From: Rhodosporidiobolus odoratus | Taxonomy: Eukaryota; Basidiomycota; Microbotryomycetes; Sporidiobolales; Sporidiobolaceae | NCBI GenBank assembly: GCA_034387635.1 | Contig: JAOANU010000018.1 | Location: 310,001 to 374,000, forward strand | DNA length: 64,000 nt | Direction: 5' to 3' | In this document: one piece after another, positions 23,101 to 33,102 of the stretch | Layout of the letters: the number at the start of each line of letters is the position of its first letter | Numbering within the stretch: position 1 is the stretch's first letter | The notes under the pieces: generated by a model | Databases searched by the model: none | What the model saw: only the letters and a program-made list of their open reading frames with translations | What the model was told of the DNA's origin: nothing | Position numbers and translations under genes: made by a program

Positions 23101-26100
23101 GACGAAGCGCTCCAAGAGCCATGGATCTCGCCTACAGGCGGCGCTGTCGCTGCAGTGAGGACTTTCCGGTCGCCGAAGCGAATGGACGTCGCCATCGACC
23201 TCTCGTACCGTGCGCAGCACAGGTGCGGCGATGGGACCGAGTTGAGTCTTCTTGCGGTTGGTGGCGCGGGAGAACAGCCTCAGGTCCTTGTCCGATGGAG
23301 GACGATCGAGGATTCGTTCGTCGAGTATTTGGGCGATGTCTCGCTTCGCGCGGGATCAACGCTGCACCTCGTCTCGCACCCGCTCGATACGGACGACTGC
23401 GACCGCGTAGAAGTTCGACTTCGGCTCACCCCGATCGTGCGCAACAACAAGAGCTGGAGCACGCTGGCGAAGAAGGCGGCGCATGATGAGGAGCAGACGA
23501 AGAAGATTACGGTGGAGAAGAGTCAGGTCAAGGCGCAGAGTTGGGCAAAGATGGCTAGCGAAGGACCGGCCGAGGACGACGTCTTCAACGTTGCTCTCAT
23601 CTTCGACCGCAACCGTTTCCCGCACGCCCAATCCGTCATCCGTTCTGCGCGTCATTTCCTAACCTCTCCGAAGAAACTCGTATTCCACCTCATCGCTCCG
23701 AAAGACATCCATCATGAGCTTCAGGAGTTCTTCGCCGGCGAAGACATGTCGCTCCGCCTTTACGACCACGAGCTCTGCCGCTACGCGGTCCGACAAATCC
23801 TCCCCTTCTCCGATCCCGAGATCCACGTCTCCGCCCACTGCAAGATGTTCCTCTCGGAAATCATCACTTTCGCCGAACGCGTCCTTTACCTCGACACCGA
23901 CACGACCGTCGTCTCGGACCTCTCTCACTGCTACTCTCGTCCGTCCCGCAACCCCTCCGCGCTCATCTCGATGGCGGTCGACATGGGCGACGCTTGCCAG
24001 CGCACTCCCGACGCCTGCTGGCCGATCGGGCTGCACTGGCGGATACCCTCCGGACTAGGACTCGAATGCGGGAACGTCCCGTCTCGTCACAACCCCACGA
24101 AGCTTCCCGCCTCGTGTGCGGAGGAAGGCGAGCTCGAAACGTTGCAGGTGAACGGCGGCGTCGCGCTCTTCGAGCTGACCAGGATGAAGGAGTCGGGTTT
24201 CGTCCAGCGCTACGTGCAGTCCATCGTGCATCACTACCGGCTTATGGGCGGCAAGCAGGCGACCTGGGGCGAGCAGGACTTTGTCAATTCGTTCTTCCGC
24301 CTGTACCCGAACGACCTCGAGCTACTTCCTTGCGGCTGCAATTACCAGTGGTTCGGGTCAAGGAGGGAAGTCAAGTGTGGCGAGCAGGAGGTGCATATCG
24401 CGCATCACTGGTCAGTGCTTCATCCGTCGTGTCCATGCGTCCGCCCGGGCTGACAGGTTACTAGCATTCATACACAGGTCGCACGGCATCGCTCAACGCA
24501 CTCAGGACCCCTACAACGTTCTCTTCCATCACTTCGTCGACTACCCCGAGGGAGCGGCTGTCCCTCCAGTACCTTCGCTTTCACCCTCCCTGCCCGGCGC
24601 ACCCAACTCCTCCGAAGTTATCATCGAACACTCCCTCAATTGTCCCCGTCAAGCACACGACTGCACCGCAACCTTCAGCAGCACCGAGTATGGCCAGCCC
24701 GTCAAGGTGCTCTCTCGCGTGCTCAGCGAAACCTTCGCCGCCGACCTTACCGACATGCTCGAAGCCCAGACTTACCCGAAGATTTCGCACGCTGTGGCTC
24801 TTCGCGAGGAAGTCGACCTTCCCGAGCTTTCCTTCCAGCAGGACCGTGTCGAGCTACCAGCCGATCCAGCGGACGAACATGCTTTGCTGTGCGAGCGATG
24901 CGGCGAGTTCGCTGCCGACAGGCAATCTTGCTCCACGCCTCCGGCGGATAAGGCCTTGCATCGGCAGTATTTCCGCTGTGTTTGCAGTCTCGATGATGGC
25001 AACGCCCTTGTCATGTACGAACTCGAGGCGGCAGCCACGCAATCGGACGAGGACGGAGGCTGGATCCTCTACCTCGACGACTCGCAGACCTTGGTCGCGC
25101 CCGAGTCACTTTCTCTGCTCATGGCGGAGGTCGACTCTATCGACCAGCTTGTCCTCTTCCGATCCAACACCTCGTCAGGTGGGCAGGACTCGCTCTTCCG
25201 CCAAAAGATCCTTCCGCGTTCCCCCCTCGACGGCGTCGGCTTCCTCTTCCATTCCAGCAACCTCGACCTCACTGAATGGTCCTCATCCTCTCGATGTGGA
25301 CGCTGGGCGACTCTCAGTCGCCTGACGTCCCGGCTAAGGCTGAAATGGATCGACCTTGTCCCCGTTATCGACCACCCTCTCCAGCGACACCTGCCGCATG
25401 CCCCGCCCGAAGACTTCAAGCTCTCGGTCATCGTGCTTGAGACGCAAGGTCGGATCTCGTGGACGGCGCTACTGCTCGAGACGCTGCAGATGCCGGAACT
25501 GGCGCCGCTGGTTAAGGAGATTGTCGTCGCTTCCATCGATACGCCGGCGGGCTCGTACGGAATGGACATTGCGGTAGTTAAGCTGGATGTGGGATCGGGA
25601 ATGACAGAGCTGGCGAGTTTGGTGGAGGGGGATCGGGTACTCCTGCTGAGCGATAGTGTTCTCCTCGACAAGGTGCGTTCTTCTTCGCTTGAGTTCGAGA
25701 CCCCATCTGACCAGGGTCGACCTGCAGCCCGCCCTCACCTCCCTCATAACCTTCCACCTCGACGCTCCCTCCCGCCTCGTCGGGCTCTTCACCGAGACGG
25801 ACGAGACGGGCGACTTCACCCTTCCTCTCGCTCTTTCCGAAGACGAGGGCTTCGACATCTTCTCAGAGCCCGACCCGCTAGTCGGCCTCCCTTCATGGAC
25901 ACATCTCCTGCCTCGAACTCTCCTCACATCTCGCAGTCACCTCGAAGAGCTCACCTCCCTCATCGGTTCTTCCTCATCCTCTTCCTCTCCCGAAGAACCA
26001 CTGCACACCGTGTGCCACCCCATCCTTCTCTCAGCCCTCTCGGTACGCGCCTGTGGTGGCCTCGCTCCTCTCCGCATCCTTCCTCCATCAAACAGCCTCG

Positions 26101-26489
26101 TCGACCGCGTTCATGATTGTCGTCAGCGCAACCTGCCCGAAGTCGGGTACGGCAAGACCGCTGGTGACTGGGCCGTCCCTGCCGAGCTGGAGCACGAAGA
26201 CGACGACGATGACGACTTGGAATTCGACGAGGACGGGGATCAAATAGTCAAGGAGAAGGAGCCGCCCTTGTACGACGAAGCGGACTTTCCCCTACCGCCG
26301 TCTCTGGACGAGTGCCTTGCGGCGGTGTTGTCGCTTCTTGGAGAAGGAGGGGAGGAGTACCTGGTTATGGGGGATGAGGTCGGCGTGGCGGGTCCGCTGG
26401 GTCGACGGGAAGGGTTGGAGCTGGCGGGAGGCATCGGCGAGGAGAGATGGCAAAGGGCGAGGAGGATGGAGAAGTGTTATAAAACGTAA
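20186..26489 (+). CDS. Giant multi-domain glycosyltransferase (GT4 - GT2 - linker - GT8 - GT-A-like)
   Basis: Exons 20186-20694, 20751-22602, 22768-24410, 24478-25672, 25728-26489 give about 1,986 aa. Layout: basic N-tail and one hydrophobic segment (YILLASALAALYY, type II anchor); GT4-like half pair, about 105-490, with SELAGLHKNGGIGTAF, HGADVEWAAML, FFGRLEERKGTRLLL and ECISLGIRFIASNVGGLPE; GT2 domain, about 535-785, with VSICITHYERTHLL, VILVDDGSP, LFLDDDDVLKPHA and GAEDWEFWMRL; beta-rich linker about 790-1020 (QGWGGWHYTF); GT8 domain about 1055-1320 with VLYLDTDTTVVSD, NGGVALFELTRM and WGEQDFVNSFF; another GT-A-like segment about 1340-1640 (ILYLDDSQTL); and about 1645-1890 resembling the exostosin/GT64 catalytic fold (VIVLETQGR, VLLLSDSVLL, RLVGLFTE). 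Golgi lumen location inferred. Start could also be the ATG at 20225. Confidence 0.8.
20228..20252 (+). repeat. 9-bp tandem repeat coding TRL-TRL-TR
   Basis: The unit ACTAGACTG occurs 2.8 times in frame right after the ATG at 20225, giving the basic TRLTRLTRR tail ahead of the membrane anchor. Confidence 0.7.
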
Positions 26490-28188
26490 GTCATCGGAAT
26501 CTAGCATTGCATTGTTGTACATCTTGCATCATCGCATTGAGATTCGTCCTGAATACTGAGGAAAGGGCAGAAGAGAACACCTCTGTCGTTTTGACGGCCG
26601 AGTTAGTGGTAGTACGCAGCCCAGTAGGAAGGTGTGTTTCATAGGGAGGGCAGAGGGCGCTGGGCATATTTTGGCCGAGTCGCCGCGAAGAGCAAGCGAG
26701 GTACAAAATGTGAGTTGGTGTGAGAAAGATATCAGCGCTCGTCTTGTCGTCTTTGGCAGCTGCGGCTCCAGCTGTACGTCGAGCTGAGTGGGACTGAGGC
26801 GGTGGCTCGTGTCGGGACGGAGCGAGGCAGCCGGCGGTATCTGCTGTCGAGGGCAAGACGGGGAGCTGAGGAGCGACGAAGTTAGCCACTAGCTAATCGC
26901 GCCCGTGTACCGACGTGTCTCTTCAAGATGCCGCCTCCCTCAGAGACTGCTTTCCAAGGCGATCCCGGCCTCCTGGTGCAGGTTCGCTTGACAACAGCGA
27001 AAAGCGGGTTCTGAAAGAACCGAAGGGGAGGAACAAGGCAGGGCTCTCGCTAGTCTTGTACCCCGTCTGCCTACACGTCGAACGTCTCTGATCGCTGGTG
27101 CATCCCCGGGCCACAGTCAAGCAAGCATACCAGGGGCACACACTCAGCGAAACCGAATTGAGAAGGCCAACTCGCGGGTCCTTCTCGCTGCCCCGCCACT
27201 CCAGCCACTACTCTCGCGCTCGCTCATCGAGTGGGAGAGTAGCCTCGCGGACAAAAGACAACCTCCGTCATCCAGGGACCTCTGCAACGCGCGACGAGCC
27301 CAGAGACAGTCTTCCCTCGCGACGAGCGAATCGACGAGAAGAGACTGCCGTCCTCAGCGACAGCGGCTGTAGTAGCCCTTTGTGCGCTTGGGGAGAGGAC
27401 AGGCTGTGCGAAGCGGTTGAACAGAGGTGGTGAATCGGCCGATCGTATTCGTCGTTGAAAGGTTTGCTGGAAGCAGTGACCTTGCTGAAGAGGACAGGCG
27501 AAACGAGAAGAGAACGCACGAGGAGACCTGCACAATCCGTCCCCGCGAATGTGGCGCGGTAGGCGTTGCTTGGACTGAGGTTTGACGGCTCAGAACTTGT
27601 CGCGAGTGTCCGACCCTCGCTCTTCCGATTGTCGTCCTCGCAGGGTCAGTACGCAGCTGACGAACGCGTTGCAATGGAGCTGAGAGCAGTCACGACGGCG
27701 TGGTCGAGCGACCAGGCTCGGGATGTCCTATTGGAGGTGAGGTACAGAAGTGAGTTGCCGGCGAGGAGGAAGCGAGCGAGACCGTTGACACGGTACAGAG
27801 TGATTGGGTGAGGTCACAGGAGAGTAGCGTGAAGTGAGAATGGGGTCACACATTTGTTAGTCAGCTGTGGTCAAGAAGAGGTGAAGAGTAGGAAGGAAAG
27901 AAGGAAAGAAGGAGGAGCGAGGCAATTTGAATCCGACTTGCTGGGGTTGCTTACTGTCATTGATTAAACAAGTTGTCGCGAGCGGTAGCACACCGTCAAG
28001 AACGAAGTCGTATACCGCGCAGTGTACCATGATGGTGGTGCAGAGGGACAGGGCGGGCAGTGAGAAAATGGGAGAAAATGGGTAAAGTAACGAATGTCTA
28101 GTAAAAACCTACAACACCACCCAGCGACCCTGCCTTCCGGCACCCTACGTATCCTCCAGTCTACCGCCAAGCTACCGCTGCTCACAGC
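26490..28188. other. 1.7-kb stretch without a supported gene
   Basis: Only short, unrelated open frames on both strands; none has splice sites or motifs that join into a credible protein. It must contain the 3' ends of the glycosyltransferase gene (left) and the small zinc-finger gene (right). A strong GTAAGT donor overlaps the glycosyltransferase stop codon (26487), so a further 3' exon or untranslated intron here is possible. Confidence 0.35.
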
Positions 28189-28836
28189 CTATGCTGCCGG
28201 AACGTCGGGGAAGCAGTCTGCCATGCCCTTATTGTGCTTGTTTGCCGCGTGTTCGAGCAATTGAGGCGCCTGCAAGCCGTACATTCATCGTTAGTGCCAC
28301 TTTCCACAGCTACGGGACGAAGAGATGTCGATTTACCCTAGTCGTACTCATGAAAACCGCCATACACACCTTGCATTTGATATTCATCGCTTTCGCGTTC
28401 TGTAAATCGCTAGTTAGCGGTGTGCCTTTTACATAACAGCGACGACGTACAGAACCCAGCTGAGACGTGGGACCCTTCTTGACAGGACCGGCCCTGTCAC
28501 GCTTCATCGCTGCCTTGGCTCCGTTACCCTGAACAAGGATAAAAGGTTAATCTCTGTCCAGTCTCTTGACGCCCCCTTGCGCAGGCTGCCTGCTCGTTCC
28601 CAGCGTGCTGTCCGGTCCAGCGCGGTCGCCGTAGGCGCCTCGTGAACAGAAGCGAAGTCCAGAGTGTTTGGCGGCGAGGACATTTTCCTTTCACCCGCGT
28701 CCAGCGTCTGTAGCGGCCGTACTCCCTGTTCATACTGTCACCAACTACTGTCTGGACTACTCCTCGCAGCTCCAGTGACCGTCGCCTGTATTTCCCGATG
28801 TCCCGGCGGGTCGAGCGAAAAAGAGTCGCTCACCAT
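28189..28836 (-). CDS. Small C2H2 zinc-finger protein (4F5/At2g23090-like)
   Basis: Exons 28836-28834 (just the ATG), 28528-28451, 28399-28337, 28269-28189; 74 aa. The protein starts MGNGAKAAMKRDRAG, then KKGPTSQLGS, and a single zinc finger IKCKVCMAVFMST with His ligands in LLEHAANKH, ending KGMADCFPDV. This is a small eukaryotic family of about 75-80 aa with a charged 4F5-like head and one C2H2 finger; molecular role unknown. The initiator ATG stands alone in exon 1 and is followed at once by a 305-nt intron, the longest confident intron in the window. Confidence 0.88.
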
Positions 28837-29239
28837 GTTGATCGACTTGCGGGGTGCTAGGGTGGGTGGTAATAGGTGTAAGCGGTATAGAAGAAAGGTG
28901 GACGAGGTGCAGTGAAGCCCTTGAAGCGGTGTGGACAGAACAAGCGGGGGTGGGAAGGAAGAGACCCTCTTGCTCCCCTTTCTTCCGTCACTCAGCTGTA
29001 TTTTAGGCCAGTTGCAGACTTATACCAAGGTCCTGAGCTCGTCCTCGCCCATCTCGCCAGAGCGAGTTGTCACGATCAAGCATCGACGACTGCCACGAGC
29101 AACAGCAACAGCGAGAAAATCTGACCTGCGACATAGATTGCATAAACCATAACAAACGACAGCACAGACGAGTGGTACCAGATCTATCGTGAACTGAAGA
29201 AACGACAATAACCCCTTCTATCCGTCGGAGAAGATCCTC
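28837..29239. other. Spacer, 403 bp
   Basis: 5' leader of the small zinc-finger gene and 3' end of the membrane-protein gene, both on the minus strand. Nothing else is seen. Confidence 0.4.
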
Positions 29240-30728
29240 TTAGACATCAAACCCCCTCCCACCGCGCTTCTCGAACCCCGTCCCATCCGACTTCTCCTCC
29301 AAATCAGCGTCATCGAACGCGATCTCTGTCCGGTGCTCGACCCTGACCCCGAGCGTGGTGTGGTGCGGCATGGTCTGAAGGGCGAATCCGCTCCGGCCGG
29401 CTCCAGCAGGGCTGAAGGCGCCGACGCCTTTGCTTGGTGACCGCGAGGCGGTGTCGCCTTTCATGTGCGCGGCGATGTGCCGACGGCCGCCGGTAGAGAA
29501 GGTGAAGAGAGCGATACCGTGAAGTGCGGAGGCGGGAGTCCAGAAACTGCGAGGGCGAGGTGAGTCAGTCTTTTCCGCCTGGTATTGGTTAAAGTAAATA
29601 AAACGAGCAGCGACGCACGCGATGTTGACCTCGGTGTAGCGCAAGTCCGTGTCAGACCAGATGGTAGCGGTGATGGCGCCAATGAAGGAGAGGAGCGAGG
29701 TGTACGAGGCAGTCTTGATGGCGACGGTGATGAGCTTGCGAAGGATTGAATCGGTGGCCTCGTTGAAGCCGGCAATCCGTTTCCTCAGATTGTAGGCGAG
29801 AGCGATAGAGATGGAGATATCGGCAAGGGCAGAAGACCACAGCCAAATGGCGACTCCGGTGTTCCACGCGATGGTAAGGTCTACGATGCAAAGCCGGTAA
29901 GCAATAGGCAGCGAGACCAAGGTAAGACTCGAACGCACCACTATCATCAGCACCTTGAGTGTACAAGATGCTGTCGGCGAAGACGATGGAACCGCCAAGC
30001 AGGACAACGGAAATGAGGATTGTCATGAGGGAGATAAAGCCAAGCTTGAGATGGCGATTTTGGAAAAGCTGCCACGCGAGTGACAGGCATCGTCAGCCTG
30101 TCTGTCCGTTGTACTCGCTGCGCTGATTCGAAGGAAGAGCGAGAAAAGGAGGTTGAAGACGAACCCCGGCAGCACGCATCGTCAAGAAGGACTGGGAGAA
30201 GGCGGAGATCAGCGCCGACAGAAAAGGCATGGCCGCCCACCAGTCGGGACCATTGTAAAAGGCTTCGAGAGTACGGTCCTGATTGACTGTACGAGAGGAG
30301 TCAGGAATCGGGTCTGGCTCGTAGAAAAGTGGAGGCTACAACGTACTTCCGCCGTTCATACCAGCAGCGAAGGCGAAGCCGGTATATGTAGTATTGAGCG
30401 CGAGGGACAGCCACAGCACGACCCGGTTGAGCTTGTTGTGCTCCTGCAGCTCGCCGCTCATTGCATAACTGCAAAGGGTCCGAGGTCAGCCACATGGTGG
30501 AAGGTGGGGAAGACAGAGGGAGGAGCTGGTGCACCCAGTGAACTGCTGCAAGAAGACGCCGTATAGGAAGAGCTGCAGCATGTAGCCAGTCATGGCTGCA
30601 TAGTCGGAGTCAGCGAGGTTACAAAGGGGGACTGAACTGGCGGGGCAGGTAAACGCACCGGGACCTCGCAGCGCCGTGGCTACCCACTGGGGGGCCTGCA
30701 GAGCAGGGACATCGGAAGGGTCGGACAT
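29240..30728 (-). CDS. Seven-TM membrane protein, DUF6534-like
   Basis: Exons 30728-30659, 30595-30535, 30468-30347, 30286-30165, 30068-29939, 29880-29619, 29546-29240; 357 aa. About seven hydrophobic spans, including YMLQLFLYGVFLQQF, VVLWLSLALNTTYTGFAFA, FLSALISAFSQSF, LMTILISVVLLGGSIVFA, VAIWLWSSALADISISIAL and SLLSFIGAITATIW. The block LADISISIALAYNLRKR followed by a short charged loop and a TDSILRKLITVAIKT helix matches the DUF6534 pattern common in mushrooms and other basidiomycetes. The cytosolic tail is charged (AFDDADLEEKSDGTG). Function unknown for the whole family; a receptor-like or carrier role is only a guess. Confidence 0.7.
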
Positions 30729-31305
30729 AACGAGTGTGGCTCAGGAAAGTAGGACAGAGAGAGGGAGATGAAGAAGATAAAGGCAAAGCGAGAAAGCAGG
30801 AGACCAGCGGAGAGGAAAGCTGCCCGCGGGCGCCGTGTAACCCGGACCAGGTGTTGACACCTCATCCTTGGCCGCGAGCTCCCGGCCAAACCGGTGCTGA
30901 AATACGACAATGCGCTCGACCCGGTATCGCCCATTCAGCTCAGGCAATCTAGATCCCCCCGCACGGGGACCTTGAACGATAAAGGCGTTGTCGTGGCCGG
31001 TGCGCGGAGTTCGGAGAGACGGAGGCACGGCTGAAGCGATGCCAGAGCCGTTGCGATAGCGCACGACCCTTGCCGACGGCTGCTAAGCGAGGAGGTGAGG
31101 GCCGGCGGAGTAACTAGGTTGAGGAGGCCAATTTGAAGGCGGTGGAAAGCTGGTCATGCTGGCGACTGACTCGGGACGAGTTGCGTTATACATATGACTG
31201 TACGCAGGCAGGTTGCTACTGTGCTGTGGTCGATCGATGGCGGACCGGGAGAGGTCAAAAAAGAGCTTCTCCCCCGCCCGCCCCTACTTTGCAACAAAGC
31301 TGCCG
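30729..31305. promoter_or_regulatory. Divergent promoter region, DUF6534-like / sirtuin
   Basis: About 580 bp between the membrane-protein ATG and the proposed first base of the sirtuin coding region. No clear motif or additional exon was found. Confidence 0.35.
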
Positions 31306-32855
31306 AGTAGACAAGCTAAAAGCAATACGCAATAGCCCTGCTTGATTCATCCCACTCGGCCTACTGCATCGAGCTCTCCCCAGTGCCATCTCCCCACTCG
31401 CCCCTGGCCACCTCCCTCGACATCGCCAACCCGCCTTCGACTGGTCCGTACAAGCCTCACATGCGCAACACGCTACACGCACTCGGTGAAATACGCGTCC
31501 CTCAGCTGCTCAAGAATGCGCATCCACCCGCACCCCAAATGTCCCTTGCGGCCTCAGTCGAGATGTTGCTCAACGCTTTCAAGAAGGGCAAGGGCAAGAC
31601 GATGATTCTGACTGGAGCTGGAGTCAGTGTAGACTCGGGCATTCGGGTAAGTCTTGTCGCATGGCTACTTTGTCCAAGTACGCTTGTTGATGTATTATTT
31701 CCTTTTCTCGTGCCAGGCTTATCGAGGACCAGGCGGAACGTACACGATCCGAAAGCACCGTCCAGTCTTCTTTGGCGAATTCATGGAGGATGAGAAGATG
31801 CGGCAGCGATACTGGGCGCGGTCGTACCTTGGTGCGTTTTCTAGCTCGCCCCGTCATGTTCGCATTGCCGACTTCCTACTCCTCAGGTTATCCGCCGGTC
31901 CGGAAAGCTGAAAGCAACCCCACACACTACGCTATTGCCGCCTTGCAAAAGATGGGCTACTCAAACTCGACTATCACGGTTTGTCCTTTTCCTCTTTATC
32001 AAGCTGACACCAAAAAAAAAAGGGATTGCACGACTAACCTTCATCTACTCGCAGCAAAACGTCGACGGCCTCCATCATCGTGCCTACGCGGACGACCTTT
32101 CACTCTACCTTTCCCCGCCATCTGTCACGCCCTCAAACGATCCGAAAGCTCCCTTACCCATCCTCGATCCGGCAATCCTCGAGCTACACGGCACGCTCCG
32201 CCACGCCCACTGCCTTTCCTGCCATACCCCTACCGGGCGAGACGCTTTCCAAGATCGGCTGAGCGAGTTGAACCCGCGATGGTGGCACTATCAGCGAGAA
32301 GTCGAAGCGGGGTTGCGGGAAGAAACGCTCAATCCGGACGGTGATGTCGAGCTGGGGGGAGGAGTCAAGTACGAGGATTTCAAGGTCCCAGCTTGCAACC
32401 ATTGCGGCGGGCCGATGAAGCCGGTGCGTTTATCTGTTCCCTTTTCTTCTTGACTTGTTCGGGGACTGACCCATTGTCGGTTCCTCCAGCGAGTTGTATT
32501 TTTCGGCGAGAACGTGCAGCTCGAGATTCGCCGACAAGCAGAGCGACTCGTCTCCGACACATCGCAGCTGATCGCCATCGGCACCACCCTCGCAACCTTC
32601 TCAGCCTTCCGGCTCGTCCGACAAATGAAGGAGCAAGGTGGGACCGTCGGACTTCTCAACATTGGGGAATCGCGTGGTGACCCGATCGCAGATTGGCGGA
32701 TAGGGTGGGAAGGCGGAGCGGGGGATATTCTGCCAGAGGTGGTGCGGGAATTGGTGCGGGACGAGACGAGGAGCGATGTCAAGGCGGAAGTTGAGCGGAT
32801 GCTCGTCACTGGAAAGGTGAAGAAGGTGTCAGTGAGCCAGGCGGCGGCGTCTTAG
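31306..32855 (+). CDS. NAD-dependent sirtuin, class II (SIRT4-like), probably mitochondrial
   Basis: Secure exons: up to 31646, 31717-31831, 31887-31978, 32055-32423, 32490-32855. Motifs: TGAGVSVDSGIRAYRG (NAD site), TQNVDGLHH, catalytic His in ELHGTLRHAHC, zinc ligands CLSCH and CNHCGG, then RVVFFGENV and GLLNIGES. It should remove acyl groups from lysines or transfer ADP-ribose; SIRT4-type enzymes work in the matrix. The ATG at 31461 gives 375 aa. However, frame is open upstream and a strong acceptor (CTCTCCCCAG) sits directly before TG at 31384; an A-GT donor at 31306/31307 would create a split ATG and add 26 residues (MPSPHSPLATSLDIANPP...). I list that longer form but it is unproven. Confidence 0.9.
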
Positions 32856-33102
32856 ACGGTCATTAGCCATAGAACAGCATTTTCTGGCATTTTCGCACTG
32901 GACACGGAATCTAGTCCGTTGCCCTCGTGCGATTCTCACTCGCTCGGTCTTCGCAAGGCACATCAGTCCAACAGCGTCGGATGCCGAAGAAGAGACATTG
33001 AGACCACCACTGTCGACGCTGATGACAAGTTGACAATGACAGCCTGCCAAGCGAAAAGGGTTCTTCACACTCCACTACGAACCCCGTATACTCACAGCTA
33101 TC

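Noticed and set aside
22743..23486. Long open frames opposite or offset within the giant glycosyltransferase gene and other genes
   Set aside because: Their composition (Arg/Pro/Ser-rich) and lack of motifs mark them as out-of-frame shadows of GC-rich coding sequence.
25673..25714. Acceptor CCAG at 25711-25714 for the fourth glycosyltransferase intron
   Set aside because: It leaves the wrong frame; the acceptor CTGCAG ending at 25727 gives phase 0 and the coherent continuation PALTSLITFHL.
26043..26095. Extra intron GTACGC...AAACAG in the last glycosyltransferase exon
   Set aside because: Removal of 53 nt would shift the frame away from LVDRVHDCRQRN, which reads on to the stop without it.
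31999..32025. A-rich run in a sirtuin intron as a possible retroposed poly(A) tail
   Set aside because: Ten A residues inside a normal intron with good splice sites; no duplicated flanks.
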